DNA from: Brachyhypopomus gauderio
Lineage: Eukaryota; Chordata; Actinopteri; Gymnotiformes; Hypopomidae
Reading direction: 5' to 3'
Length of the DNA stretch: 64,000 nucleotides
Assembly (NCBI RefSeq): GCF_052324685.1
Contig: NW_027507037.1
Coordinates: 145,001 to 209,000, forward strand
Shown here: one piece after another, positions 20,615 through 32,356 of the stretch
Layout of the letters: the number at the start of each line of letters is the position of its first letter
Position numbering within the stretch: the stretch's first letter is position 1
Position numbers and translations under genes: made by a program
Notes under the pieces: generated by a model
Databases searched by the model: none
The model's input: the letters and a program-made list of their open reading frames with translations, nothing else
Told to the model about the DNA's origin: nothing

Positions 20615-20870
20615 GCTGGTAACTTTACAATGATTCTTGCCTTTGTGTTCTCTTGAAAACCCTCTCTTCCAGTACAGATGACGGGAAACAATTTGAAAAA
20701 GACATTGGAACCCTTCTTCTTTTTCAGAGTTACATATAGCTTAGCATTTTTTACTTTGAAAGTTAGGCAAGCATTGTTCCTCACAAGTTCAGCCCTGCTC
20801 ATGTACCAAGTTGAGAATGCTGCTTTGGAGGACTCCAGACTTGAAAATTGCAAAAAAGATATTACCAAAG

Positions 20871-20952
20871 GGTAGCGTGGCCGAGCGGTCTAAGGCGCTG
20901 GATTTAGGCTCCAGTCTCTGCGGAGGCGTGGGTTCGAATCCCACCGCTGCCA
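20871..20952 (+). tRNA. tRNA-Leu-TAG: tRNA-Leu (TAG)
   Basis: Class A, consensus. T5 terminator 20960-20964. Confidence 0.94.
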
Positions 20953-21229
20953 AGCAGTGTTTTTAAGAGATGGCAGAAGAATTCTTATACCTAATCACTC
21001 TCAACAATGGTGCCTGACCCAAGGCTGAAGAGCAGTCATTCGCATGATGGTAGCAGAGAGCCATGCCACGATGCCATTTGCAAATGCTCATACCTGGCTT
21101 TGTTCTTAGGCGACATTGAAGACCCTGCGGTGTTTTGATAACAGGCAGGAAATGATGCATCTTTCCTCTTCTGACAGAAGAAAAATTCACCTTCTTCCAC
21201 AAGAATGTCAGCAAATGCAGTCTTCCTGT

Positions 21230-21305
21230 GGTAGCGTGTCTGAGTGGTCTAAGGCACTGGATTTAGGCTCCAGTCTCTGAGAAGGCATGGGATCGACTGC
21301 TGCCA
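21230..21305 (+). pseudogene. tRNA-Leu-like element
   Basis: T-loop gac variant, the last one in the window. Confidence 0.82.
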
Positions 21306-21561
21306 GCTGGTAACTTTACAATGATTCTTGCCTTTGTGTTCTCTTGAAAACCCTCTCTTCCAGTACAGATGACGGGAAACAATTTGAAAAAGACATTGGA
21401 ACCCTTCTTCTTTTTCAGAGTTACATATAGCTTAGCATTTTTTACTTTGAAAGTTAGGCAAGCATTGTTCCTCACAAGTTCAGCCCTGCTCATGTACCAA
21501 GTTGAGAATGCTGCTTTGGAGGACTCCAGACTTGAAAATTGCAAAAAAGATATTACCAAAG

Positions 21562-21643
21562 GGTAGCGTGGCCGAGCGGTCTAAGGCGCTGGATTTAGGC
21601 TCCAGTCTCTGCGGAGGCGTGGGTTCGAATCCCACCGCTGCCA
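21562..21643 (+). tRNA. tRNA-Leu-TAG: tRNA-Leu (TAG)
   Basis: Class A, consensus. T5 terminator 21651-21655. Confidence 0.94.
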
Positions 21644-21920
21644 AGCAGTGTTTTTAAGAGATGGCAGAAGAATTCTTATACCTAATCACTCTCAACAATG
21701 GTGCCTGACCCAAGGCTGAAGAGCAGTCATTCGCATGATGGTAGCAGAGAGCCATGCCACGATGCCATTTGCAAATGCTCATACCTGGCTTTGTTCTTAG
21801 GCGACATTGAAGACCCTGCGGTGTTTTGATAACAGGCAGGAAATGATGCATCTTTCCTCTTCTGACAGAAGAAAAATTCACCTTCTTCCACAAGAATGTC
21901 AGCAAATGCAGTCTACCTGT

Positions 21921-21996
21921 GGTAGCGTGTCTGAGTGGTCTAAGGCACTGGATTTAGGCTCCAGTCTCTGAGAAGGCATGGGATCGAATGCTGCCA
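21921..21996 (+). pseudogene. tRNA-Leu-like element
   Basis: Reference form. Confidence 0.82.
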
Positions 21997-22252
21997 GCTG
22001 GTAACTTTACAATGATTCTTGCCTTTGTGTTCTCTTGAAAACCCTCTCTTCCAGTACAGATGACGGGAAACAATTTGAAAAAGACATTGGAACCCTTCTT
22101 CTTTTTCAGAGTTACATATAGCTTAGCATTTTTTACTTTGAAAGTTAGGCAAGCATTGTTCCTCACAAGTTCAGCCCTGCTCATGTACCAAGTTGAGAAT
22201 GCTGCTTTGGAGGACTCCAGACTTGAAAATTGCAAAAAAGAGATTACCACAG

Positions 22253-22334
22253 GGTAGCGTGGCCGAGCGGTCTAAGGCGCTGGATTAAGGCTCCAGTCTC
22301 TGCGGAGGCGTGGGTTCGAATCCCACCGCAGCCA
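22253..22334 (+). tRNA. tRNA-Leu-AAG: tRNA-Leu (AAG), acceptor-stem variant
   Basis: Class Bq, A4:A78 mismatch. T7 terminator 22340-22346. Confidence 0.85.
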
Positions 22335-22610
22335 AGCAGTTTTTTTGGAGATGGCAGAAGAATTCTTATACCTAATCACTCTCAACAACGGTGCCTGACC
22401 CAAGGCTGAAGAGCAGTTATTCGCATGATGGTAGCAGAGAGCCATGCTACGATGCCATTTGCAAATGCTCATACCTGGCTTTGTTCTTAGGCGACATTGA
22501 AGACCCTGCAGTGTTTTGATAACAGGCAGGAAATGATGCATCTTTCCTCTTCTGACAGAAGACAAATTCAGCTTCTTCTACAAGAATGTCAGCAAATACA
22601 GTCTTCCTGT

Positions 22611-22686
22611 GGTAGCGTGTCTGAGTGGTCTAAGGCACTGGATTTAGGCTCCAGTCTCTGAGAAGGCATGGGATCGAATGCTGCCA
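22611..22686 (+). pseudogene. tRNA-Leu-like element
   Basis: Reference form. Confidence 0.82.
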
Positions 22687-22942
22687 GCTGGTAACTTTAC
22701 AATGATTCTTTCCTTTGTGTTCTCTTGAAAACCCTCTCTTCCAGTACAGATGACGGGAAACAATTTGAAAAAGACATTGGAACCCTTCTTCTTTTTCAGA
22801 GTTACATATAGCTTAGCATTTTTTACTTTGAAAGTTAGGCAAGCATTGTTCCTCACAAGTTCAGCCCTGCTCATGTACCAAGTTGAGAATGCTGCTTTGG
22901 AGGACTCCAGACTTGAAAATTGCAAAAAATATATTACCACAG

Positions 22943-23024
22943 GGTAGCGTGGCCGAGCGGTCTAAGGCGCTGGATTAAGGCTCCAGTCTCTGCGGAGGCG
23001 TGGGTTCGAATCCCACCGCTGCCA
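22943..23024 (+). tRNA. tRNA-Leu-AAG: tRNA-Leu (AAG)
   Basis: Class C, consensus. T5 terminator 23032-23036. Confidence 0.93.
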
Positions 23025-23301
23025 AGCAGTGTTTTTAGGAGATGGCAGAAGAATTCTTATACCTAATCACTCTCAACAACGGTGCCTGACCCAAGGCTGA
23101 AGAGCAGTTATTCGCATGATGGTAGCAGAGAGCCATGCTACGATGCCATTTGCAAATGCTCATACCTGGCTTTGTTCTTAGGCGACATTGAAGACCCTGC
23201 AGTGTTTTGATAACAGGCAGGAAATGATGCATCTTTCCTCTTCTGACAGAAGACAAATTCAGCTTCTTCTACAAGAATGTCAGCAAATACAGTCTTCCTG
23301 T

Positions 23302-23377
23302 GGTAGCGTGTCTGAGTGGTCTAAGGCACTGGATTTAGGCTCCAGTCTCTGAGAAGGCATGGGATCGAATGCTGCCA
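23302..23377 (+). pseudogene. tRNA-Leu-like element
   Basis: Reference form. Confidence 0.82.
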
Positions 23378-23633
23378 GCTGGTAACTTTACAATGATTCT
23401 TGCCTTTGTGTTCTCTTGAAAACCCTCTCTTCCAGTACAGATGACGGGAAACAATTTGAAAAAGACATTGGAACCCTTCTTCTTTTTCAGAGTTACATAT
23501 AGCTTAGCATTTTTTACTTTGAAAGTTAGGCAAGCATTGTTCCTCACAAGTTCAGCCCTGCTCATGTACCAAGTTGAGAATGCTGCTTTGGAGGACTCCA
23601 GACTTGAAAATTGCAAAAAAGATATTACCAAAG

Positions 23634-23715
23634 GGTAGCGTGGCCGAGCGGTCTAAGGCGCTGGATTTAGGCTCCAGTCTCTGCGGAGGCGTGGGTTCGA
23701 ATCCCACCGCTGCCA
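23634..23715 (+). tRNA. tRNA-Leu-TAG: tRNA-Leu (TAG)
   Basis: Class A, consensus, C-like terminator flank. T5 23723-23727. Confidence 0.94.
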
Positions 23716-23992
23716 AGCAGTGTTTTTAGGAGATGGCAGAAGAATTCTTATACCTAATCACTCTCAACAATGGTGCCTGACCCAAGGCTGAAGAGCAGTC
23801 ATTCGCATGATGGTAGCAGAGAGCCATGCCACGATGCCATTTGCAAATGCTCATACCTGGCTTTGTTCTTAGGCGACATTGAAGACCCTGCGGTGTTTTG
23901 ATAACAGGCAGGAAATGATGCATCTTTCCTCTTCTGACAGAAGAAAAATTCACCTTCTTCCACAAGAATGTCAGCAAATGCAGTCTACCTGT

Positions 23993-24068
23993 GGTAGCGT
24001 GTCTGAGTGGTCTAAGGCACTGGATTTAGGCTCCAGTCTCTGAGAAGGCATGGGATCGAATGCTGCCA
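23993..24068 (+). pseudogene. tRNA-Leu-like element
   Basis: Reference form. Confidence 0.82.
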
Positions 24069-24324
24069 GCTGGTAACTTTACAATGATTCTTGCCTTTGT
24101 GTTCTCTTGAAAACCCTCTCTTCCAGTACAGATGACGGGAAACAATTTGAAAAAGACATTGGAACCCTTCTTCTTTTTCAGAGTTACATATAACTTAGCA
24201 TTTTTTACTTTGAAAGTTAGGCAAGCATTGTTCCTCACAAGTTCAGCCCTGCTCATGTACCAAGTTGAGAATGCTGCTTTGGAGGACTCCAGACTTGAAA
24301 ATTGCAAAAAAGAGATTACCACAG

Positions 24325-24406
24325 GGTAGCGTGGCCGAGCGGTCTAAGGCGCTGGATTAAGGCTCCAGTCTCTGCGGAGGCGTGGGTTCGAATCCCACCG
24401 CAGCCA
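24325..24406 (+). tRNA. tRNA-Leu-AAG: tRNA-Leu (AAG), acceptor-stem variant
   Basis: Class Bq, A4:A78 mismatch, the last copy of this subtype in the window. T7 terminator 24412-24418. Confidence 0.85.
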
Positions 24407-24682
24407 AGCAGTTTTTTTGGAGATGGCAGAAGAATTCTTATACCTAATCACTCTCAACAACGGTGCCTGACCCAAGGCTGAAGAGCAGTTATTCGCATGA
24501 TGGTAGCAGAGAGCCATGCTACGATGCCATTTGCAAATGCTCATACCTGGCTTTGTTCTTAGGCGACATTGAAGACCCTGCAGTGTTTTGATAACAGGCA
24601 GGAAATGATGCATCTTTCCTCTTCTGACAGAAGACAAATTCAGCTTCTTCTACAAGAATGTCAGCAAATACAGTCTTCCTGT

Positions 24683-24758
24683 GGTAGCGTGTCTGAGTGG
24701 TCTAAGGCACTGGATTTAGGCTCCAGTCTCTGAGAAGGCATGGGATCGAATGCTGCCA
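24683..24758 (+). pseudogene. tRNA-Leu-like element
   Basis: Reference form. Confidence 0.82.
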
Positions 24759-25014
24759 GCTGGTAACTTTACAATGATTCTTGCCTTTGTGTTCTCTTGA
24801 AAACCCTCTCTTCCAGTACAGATGATGGGAAACAATTTGAAAAAGACATTGGAACCCTTCTTCTTTTTCAGAGTTACATATAGCTTAGCATTTTTTACTT
24901 TGAAAGTTAGGCAAGCATTGTTCCTCACAAGTTCAGCCCTGCTCATGTACCAAGTTGAGAATGCTGCTTTGGAGGACTCCAGACTTGAAAATTGCAAAAA
25001 AGATATTACCAAAG

Positions 25015-25096
25015 GGTAGCGTGGCCGAGCGGTCTAAGGCGCTGGATTTAGGCTCCAGTCTCTGCGGAGGCGTGGGTTCGAATCCCACCGCTGCCA
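25015..25096 (+). tRNA. tRNA-Leu-TAG: tRNA-Leu (TAG)
   Basis: Class A, consensus, C-like terminator flank. T5 25104-25108. Confidence 0.94.
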
Positions 25097-25373
25097 AGCA
25101 GTGTTTTTAGGAGATGGCAGAAGAATTCTTATACCTAATCACTCTCAACAATGGTGCCTGACCCAAGGCTGAAGAGCAGTCATTCGCATGATGGTAGCAG
25201 AGAGCCATGCCACGATGCCATTTGCAAATGCTCATACCTGGCTTTGTTCTTAGGCGACATTGAAGACCCTGCGGTGTTTTGATAACAGGCAGGAAATGAT
25301 GCATCTTTCCTCTTCTGACAGAAGAAAAATTCACCTTCTTCCACAAGAATGTCAGCAAATGCAGTCTACCTGT

Positions 25374-25449
25374 GGTAGCGTGTCTGAGTGGTCTAAGGCA
25401 CTGGATTTAGGCTCCAGTCTCTGAGAAGGCATGGGATCGAATGCTGCCA
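25374..25449 (+). pseudogene. tRNA-Leu-like element
   Basis: Reference form. Confidence 0.82.
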
Positions 25450-25705
25450 GCTGGTAACTTTACAATGATTCTTGCCTTTGTGTTCTCTTGAAAACCCTCT
25501 CTTCCAGTACAGATGACGGGAAACAATTTGAAAAAGACATTGGAACCCTTCTTCTTTTTCAGAGTTACATATAGCTTAGCATTTTTTACTTTGAAAGTTA
25601 GGCAAGCATTGTTCCTCACAAGTTCAGCCCTGCTCATGTACCAAGTTGAGAATGCTGCTTTGGAGGACTCCAGACTTGAAAATTGCAAAAAAGAGATTAC
25701 CACAG

Positions 25706-25787
25706 GGTAGCGTGGCCGAGCGGTCTAAGGCGCTGGATTAAGGCTCCAGTCTCTGCGGAGGCGTGGGTTCGAATCCCACCGCTGCCA
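25706..25787 (+). tRNA. tRNA-Leu-AAG: tRNA-Leu (AAG)
   Basis: Class B, consensus. T7 terminator 25793-25799. Confidence 0.94.
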
Positions 25788-26063
25788 AGCAGTTTTTTTG
25801 GAGATGGCAGAAGAATTCTTATACCTAATCACTCTCAACAACGGTGCCTGACCCAAGGCTGAAGAGCAGTTATTCGCATGATGGTAGCAGAGAGCCATGC
25901 TACGATGCCATTTGCAAATGCTCATACCTGGCTTTGTTCTTAGGCGACATTGAAGACCCTGCAGTGTTTTGATAACAGGCAGGAAATGATGCATCTTTCC
26001 TCTTCTGACAGAAGACAAATTCAGCTTCTTCTACAAGAATGTCAGCAAATACAGTCTTCCTGT

Positions 26064-26139
26064 GGTAGCGTGTCTGAGTGGTCTAAGGCACTGGATTTAG
26101 GCTCCAGTCTCTGAGAAGGCATGGGATCGAATGCTGCCA
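26064..26139 (+). pseudogene. tRNA-Leu-like element
   Basis: Reference form. Confidence 0.82.
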
Positions 26140-26395
26140 GCTGGTAACTTTACAATGATTCTTGCCTTTGTGTTCTCTTGAAAACCCTCTCTTCCAGTAC
26201 AGATGACGGGAAACAATTTGAAAAAGACATTGGAACCCTTCTTCTTTTTCAGAGTTACATATAGCTTAGCATTTTTTACTTTGAAAGTTAGGCAAGCATT
26301 GTTCCTCACAAGTTCAGCCCTGCTCATGTACCAAGTTGAGAATGCTGCTTTGGAGGACTCCAGACTTGAAAATTGCAAAAAAGATATTACCACAG

Positions 26396-26477
26396 GGTAG
26401 CGTGGCCGAGCGGTCTAAGGCGCTGGATTTAGGCTCCAGTCTCTGCGGAGGCGTGGGTTCGAATCCCACCGCTGCCA
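26396..26477 (+). tRNA. tRNA-Leu-TAG: tRNA-Leu (TAG), recombinant unit
   Basis: Third copy of the A-to-B/C chimeric unit seen at 9130 and 19489. T5 terminator 26485-26489. Confidence 0.94.
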
Positions 26478-26754
26478 AGCAGTGTTTTTAAGAGATGGCA
26501 GAAGAATTCTTATACCTAATCACTCTCAACAACGGTGCCTGACCCAAGGCTGAAGAGCAGTTATTCGCATGATGGTAGCAGAGAGCCATGCTACGATGCC
26601 ATTTGCAAATGCTCATACCTGGCTTTGTTCTTAGGCGACATTGAAGACCCTGCAGTGTTTTGATAACAGGCAGGAAATGATGCATCTTTCCTCTTCTGAC
26701 AGAAGACAAATTCAGCTTCTTCTACAAGAATGTCAGCAAATACAGTCTTCCTGT

Positions 26755-26830
26755 GGTAGCGTGTCTGAGTGGTCTAAGGCACTGGATTTAGGCTCCAGTC
26801 TCTGAGAAGGCATGGGATCGAATGCTGCCA
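26755..26830 (+). pseudogene. tRNA-Leu-like element
   Basis: Reference form. Confidence 0.82.
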
Positions 26831-27086
26831 GCTGGTAACTTTACAATGATTCTTGCCTTTGTGTTCTCTTGAAAACCCTCTCTTCCAGTACAGATGACGG
26901 GAAACAATTTGAAAAAGACATTGGAACCCTTCTTCTTTTTCAGAGTTACATATAGCTTAGCATTTTTTACTTTGAAAGTTAGGCAAGCATTGTTCCTCAC
27001 AAGTTCAGCCCTGCTCATGTACCAAGTTGAGAATGCTGCTTTGGAGGACTCCAGACTTGAAAATTGCAAAAAAGATATTACCAAAG

Positions 27087-27168
27087 GGTAGCGTGGCCGA
27101 GCGGTCTAAGGCGCTGGATTTAGGCTCCAGTCTCTGCGGAGGCGTGGGTTCGAATCCCACCGCTGCCA
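27087..27168 (+). tRNA. tRNA-Leu-TAG: tRNA-Leu (TAG)
   Basis: Class A, consensus. T5 terminator 27176-27180. Spacer 1 shares the private cc-to-at change (27309-27310) with the unit at 9821. Confidence 0.94.
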
Positions 27169-27445
27169 AGCAGTGTTTTTAGGAGATGGCAGAAGAATTC
27201 TTATACCTAATCACTCTCAACAATGGTGCCTGACCCAAGGCTGAAGAGCAGTCATTCGCATGATGGTAGCAGAGAGCCATGCCACGATGCCATTTGCAAA
27301 TGCTCATAATTGGCTTTGTTCTTAGGCGACATTGAAGACCCTGCGGTGTTTTGATAACAGGCAGGAAATGATGCATCTTTCCTCTTCTGACAGAAGAAAA
27401 ATTCACCTTCTTCCACAAGAATGTCAGCAAATGCAGTCTACCTGT

Positions 27446-27521
27446 GGTAGCGTGTCTGAGTGGTCTAAGGCACTGGATTTAGGCTCCAGTCTCTGAGAAG
27501 GCATGGGATCGAATGCTGCCA
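27446..27521 (+). pseudogene. tRNA-Leu-like element
   Basis: Reference form. Confidence 0.82.
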
Positions 27522-27777
27522 GCTGGTAACTTTACAATGATTCTTGCCTTTGTGTTCTCTTGAAAACCCTCTCTTCCAGTACAGATGACGGGAAACAATT
27601 TGAAAAAGACATTGGAACCCTTCTTCTTTTTCAGAGTTACATATAGCTTAGCATTTTTTACTTTGAAAGTTAGGCAAGCATTGTTCCTCACAAGTTCAGC
27701 CCTGCTCATGTACCAAGTTGAGAATGCTGCTTTGGAGGACTCCAGACTTGAAAATCGCAAAAAAGATATTACCAAAG

Positions 27778-27859
27778 GGTAGCGTGGCCGAGCGGTCTAA
27801 GGCGCTGGATTTAGGCTCCAGTCTCTGCGGAGGCGTGGGTTCGAATCCCACCGCTGCCA
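27778..27859 (+). tRNA. tRNA-Leu-TAG: tRNA-Leu (TAG)
   Basis: Class A, consensus. T5 terminator 27867-27871. Its 5' flank has the private aatcgc form, shared only with the gene at 36066. Confidence 0.94.
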
Positions 27860-28136
27860 AGCAGTGTTTTTAAGAGATGGCAGAAGAATTCTTATACCTA
27901 ATCACTCTCAACAATGGTGCCTGACCCAAGGCTGAAGAGCAGTCATTCGCATGATGGTAGCAGAGAGCCATGCCACGATGCCATTTGCAAATGCTCATAC
28001 CTGGCTTTGTTCTTAGGCGACATTGAAGACCCTGCGGTGTTTTGATAACAGGCAGGAAATGATGCATCTTTCCTCTTCTGACAGAAGAAAAATTCACCTT
28101 CTTCCACAAGAATGTCAGCAAATGCAGTCTTCCTGT

Positions 28137-28212
28137 GGTAGCGTGTCTGAGTGGTCTAAGGCACTGGATTTAGGCTCCAGTCTCTGAGAAGGCATGGGAT
28201 CGAATGCTGCCA
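28137..28212 (+). pseudogene. tRNA-Leu-like element
   Basis: Reference form. Confidence 0.82.
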
Positions 28213-28468
28213 GCTGGTAACTTTACAATGATTCTTGCCTTTGTGTTCTCTTGAAAACCCTCTCTTCCAGTACAGATGACGGGAAACAATTTGAAAAAGA
28301 CATTGGAACCCTTCTTCTTTTTCAGAGTTACATATAGCTTAGCATTTTTTACTTTGAAAGTTAGGCAAGCATTGTTCCTCACAAGTTCAGCCCTGCTCAT
28401 GTACCAAGTTGAGAATGCTGCTTTGGAGGACTCCAGACTTGAAAATTGCAAAAAAGAGATTACCACAG

Positions 28469-28550
28469 GGTAGCGTGGCCGAGCGGTCTAAGGCGCTGGA
28501 TTTAGGCTCCAGTCTCTGCGGAGGCGTGGGTTCGAATCCCACCGCTGCCA
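28469..28550 (+). tRNA. tRNA-Leu-TAG: tRNA-Leu (TAG)
   Basis: Class A, consensus. T5 terminator 28558-28562. Confidence 0.94.
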
Positions 28551-28827
28551 AGCAGTGTTTTTAAGAGATGGCAGAAGAATTCTTATACCTAATCACTCTC
28601 AACAATGGTGCCTGACCCAAGGCTGAAGAGCAGTCATTCGCATGATGGTAGCAGAGAGCCATGCCACGATGCCATTTGCAAATGCTCATACCTGGCTTTG
28701 TTCTTAGGCGACATTGAAGACCCTGCGGTGTTTTGATAACAGGCAGGAAATGATGCATCTTTCCTCTTCTGACAGAAGAAAAATTCACCTTCTTCCACAA
28801 GAATGTCAGCAAATGCAGTCTTCCTGT

Positions 28828-28903
28828 GGTAGCGTGTCTGAGTGGTCTAAGGCACTGGATTTAGGCTCCAGTCTCTGAGAAGGCATGGGATCGAATGCTG
28901 CCA
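28828..28903 (+). pseudogene. tRNA-Leu-like element
   Basis: Reference form. Confidence 0.82.
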
Positions 28904-29159
28904 GCTGGTAACTTTACAATGATTCTTGCCTTTGTGTTCTCTTGAAAACCCTCTCTTCCAGTACAGATGACGGGAAACAATTTGAAAAAGACATTGGAAC
29001 CCTTCTTCTTTTTCAGAGTTACATATAGCTTAGCATTTTTTACTTTGAAAGTTAGGCAAGCATTGTTCCTCACAAGTTCAGCCCTGCTCATGTACCAAGT
29101 TGAGAATGCTGCTTTGGAGGACTCCAGACTTGAAAATTGCAAAAAAGAGATTACCACAG

Positions 29160-29241
29160 GGTAGCGTGGCCGAGCGGTCTAAGGCGCTGGATTAAGGCTC
29201 CAGTCTCTGCGGAGGCGTGGGTTCGAATCCCACCGCTGCCA
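29160..29241 (+). tRNA. tRNA-Leu-AAG: tRNA-Leu (AAG)
   Basis: Class B, consensus. T7 terminator 29247-29253. First of five B* units, followed by a tRNA-like element ending gcggcca. Confidence 0.94.
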
Positions 29242-29517
29242 AGCAGTTTTTTTGGAGATGGCAGAAGAATTCTTATACCTAATCACTCTCAACAACGGTG
29301 CCTGACCCAAGGCTGAAGAGCAGTTATTCGCATGATGGTAGCAGAGAGCCATGCTACGATGCCATTTGCAAATGCTCATACCTGGCTTTGTTCTTAGGCG
29401 ACATTGAAGACCCTGCAGTGTTTTGATAACAGGCAGGAAATGATGCATCTTTCCTCTTCTGACAGAAGACAAATTCAGCTTCTTCTACAAGAATGTCAGC
29501 AAATACAGTCTTCCTGT

Positions 29518-29593
29518 GGTAGCGTGTCTGAGTGGTCTAAGGCACTGGATTTAGGCTCCAGTCTCTGAGAAGGCATGGGATCGAATGCGGCCA
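29518..29593 (+). pseudogene. tRNA-Leu-like element, B* form
   Basis: Ends gcggcca, so the acceptor stem also gains an A:G mismatch. This mark defines the B* units. Confidence 0.82.
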
Positions 29594-29849
29594 GCTGGTA
29601 ACTTTACAATGATTCTTGCCTTTGTGTTCTCTTGAAAACCCTCTCTTCCAGTACAGATGACGGGAAACAATTTGAAAAAGACATTGGAACCCTTCTTCTT
29701 TTTCAGAGTTACATATAGCTTAGCATTTTTTACTTTGAAAGTTAGGCAAGCATTGTTCCTCACAAGTTCAGCCCTGCTCATGTACCAAGTTGAGAATGCT
29801 GCTTTGGAGGACTCCAGACTTGAAAATTGCAAAAAAGATATTACCAAAG

Positions 29850-29931
29850 GGTAGCGTGGCCGAGCGGTCTAAGGCGCTGGATTTAGGCTCCAGTCTCTGC
29901 GGAGGCGTGGGTTCGAATCCCACCGCTGCCA
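29850..29931 (+). tRNA. tRNA-Leu-TAG: tRNA-Leu (TAG)
   Basis: Class A, consensus. T5 terminator 29939-29943. Confidence 0.94.
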
Positions 29932-30208
29932 AGCAGTGTTTTTAAGAGATGGCAGAAGAATTCTTATACCTAATCACTCTCAACAATGGTGCCTGACCCA
30001 AGGCTGAAGAGCAGTCATTCGCATGATGGTAGCAGAGAGCCATGCCACGATGCCATTTGCAAATGCTCATACCTGGCTTTGTTCTTAGGCGACATTGAAG
30101 ACCCTGCGGTGTTTTGATAACAGGCAGGAAATGATGCATCTTTCCTCTTCTGACAGAAGAAAAATTCACCTTCTTCCACAAGAATGTCAGCAAATGCAGT
30201 CTACCTGT

Positions 30209-30284
30209 GGTAGCGTGTCTGAGTGGTCTAAGGCACTGGATTTAGGCTCCAGTCTCTGAGAAGGCATGGGATCGAATGCTGCCA
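30209..30284 (+). pseudogene. tRNA-Leu-like element
   Basis: Reference form. Confidence 0.82.
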
Positions 30285-30540
30285 GCTGGTAACTTTACAA
30301 TGATTCTTGCCTTTGTGTTCTCTTGAAAACCCTCTCTTCCAGTACAGATGACGGGAAACAATTTGAAAAAGACATTGGAACCCTTCTTCTTTTTCAGAGT
30401 TACATATAGCTTAGCATTTTTTACTTTGAAAGTTAGGCAAGCATTGTTCCTCACAAGTTCAGCCCTGCTCATGTACCAAGTTGAGAATGCTGCTTTGGAG
30501 GACTCCAGACTTGAAAATTGCAAAAAAGATATTACCACAG

Positions 30541-30622
30541 GGTAGCGTGGCCGAGCGGTCTAAGGCGCTGGATTAAGGCTCCAGTCTCTGCGGAGTCGTG
30601 GGTTCGAATTCCACCGCTGCCA
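30541..30622 (+). tRNA. tRNA-Leu-AAG: tRNA-Leu (AAG), subtype C' with B-box change
   Basis: G56T before the T stem, plus C70T, which weakens the B box and makes a G:U pair in the T stem. T5 terminator 30630-30634. Confidence 0.82.
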
Positions 30623-30899
30623 AGCAGTGTTTTTAGGAGATGGCAGAAGAATTCTTATACCTAATCACTCTCAACAACGGTGCCTGACCCAAGGCTGAAG
30701 AGCAGTTATTCGCATGATGGTAGCAGAGAGCCATGCTACGATGCCATTTGCAAATGCTCATACCTGGCTTTGTTCTTAGGCGACATTGAAGACCCTGCAG
30801 TGTTTTGATAACAGGCAGGAAATGATGCATCTTTCCTCTTCTGACAGAAGACAAATTCAGCTTCTTCTACAAGAATGTCAGCAAATACAGTCTTCCTGT

Positions 30900-30975
30900 G
30901 GTAGCGTGTCTGAGTGGTTTAAGGCACTGTATTTAGGCTCCAGTCTCTGAGAAGGCATGGGATCGAATGCTGCCA
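30900..30975 (+). pseudogene. tRNA-Leu-like element, C' form
   Basis: Two linked changes, ggtTtaagg in the D loop and actgTattt in the anticodon stem. They always follow a C' gene. Confidence 0.82.
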
Positions 30976-31231
30976 GCTGGTAACTTTACAATGATTCTTG
31001 CCTTTGTGTTCTCTTGAAAACCCTCTCTTCCAGTACAGATGACGGGAAACAATTTGAAAAAGACATTGGAACCCTTCTTCTTTTTCAGAGTTACATATAG
31101 CTTAGCATTTTTTACTTTGAAAGTTAGGCAAGCATTGTTCCTCACAAGTTCAGCCCTGCTCATGTACCAAGTTGAGAATGCTGCTTTGGAGGACTCCAGA
31201 CTTGAAAATTGCAAAAAAGAGATTACCACAG

Positions 31232-31313
31232 GGTAGCGTGGCCGAGCGGTCTAAGGCGCTGGATTAAGGCTCCAGTCTCTGCGGAGGCGTGGGTTCGAAT
31301 CCCACCGCTGCCA
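31232..31313 (+). tRNA. tRNA-Leu-AAG: tRNA-Leu (AAG)
   Basis: Class B, consensus. T7 terminator 31319-31325. Confidence 0.94.
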
Positions 31314-31589
31314 AGCAGTTTTTTTGGAGATGGCAGAAGAATTCTTATACCTAATCACTCTCAACAACGGTGCCTGACCCAAGGCTGAAGAGCAGTTATT
31401 CGCATGATGGTAGCAGAGAGCCATGCTACGATGCCATTTGCAAATGCTCATACCTGGCTTTGTTCTTAGGCGACATTGAAGACCCTGCAGTGTTTTGATA
31501 ACAGGCAGGAAATGATGCATCTTTCCTCTTCTGACAGAAGACAAATTCAGCTTCTTCTACAAGAATGTCAGCAAATACAGTCTTCCTGT

Positions 31590-31665
31590 GGTAGCGTGTC
31601 TGAGTGGTCTAAGGCACTGGATTTAGGCTCCAGTCTCTGAGAAGGCATGGGATCGAATGCTGCCA
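31590..31665 (+). pseudogene. tRNA-Leu-like element
   Basis: Reference form. Confidence 0.82.
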
Positions 31666-31921
31666 GCTGGTAACTTTACAATGATTCTTGCCTTTGTGTT
31701 CTCTTGAAAACCCTCTCTTCCAGTACAGATGACGGGAAACAATTTGAAAAAGACATTGGAACCCTTCTTCTTTTTCAGAGTTACATATAGCTTAGCATTT
31801 TTTACTTTGAAAGTTAGGCAAGCATTGTTCCTCACAAGTTCAGCCCTGCTCATGTACCAAGTTGAGAATGCTGCTTTGGAGGACTCCAGACTTGAAAATT
31901 GCAAAAAAGATATTACCAAAG

Positions 31922-32003
31922 GGTAGCGTGGCCGAGCGGTCTAAGGCGCTGGATTTAGGCTCCAGTCTCTGCGGAGGCGTGGGTTCGAATCCCACCGCTG
32001 CCA
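31922..32003 (+). tRNA. tRNA-Leu-TAG: tRNA-Leu (TAG)
   Basis: Class A, consensus. T5 terminator 32011-32015. Confidence 0.94.
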
Positions 32004-32280
32004 AGCAGTGTTTTTAAGAGATGGCAGAAGAATTCTTATACCTAATCACTCTCAACAATGGTGCCTGACCCAAGGCTGAAGAGCAGTCATTCGCATGATG
32101 GTAGCAGAGAGCCATGCCACGATGCCATTTGCAAATGCTCATACCTGGCTTTGTTCTTAGGCGACATTGAAGACCCTGCGGTGTTTTGATAACAGGCAGG
32201 AAATGATGCATCTTTCCTCTTCTGACAGAAGAAAAATTCACCTTCTTCCACAAGAATGTCAGCAAATGCAGTCTACCTGT

Positions 32281-32356
32281 GGTAGCGTGTCTGAGTGGTC
32301 TAAGGCACTGGATTTAGGCTCCAGTCTCTGAGAAGGCATGGGATCGAATGCTGCCA
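32281..32356 (+). pseudogene. tRNA-Leu-like element
   Basis: Reference form. Confidence 0.82.
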
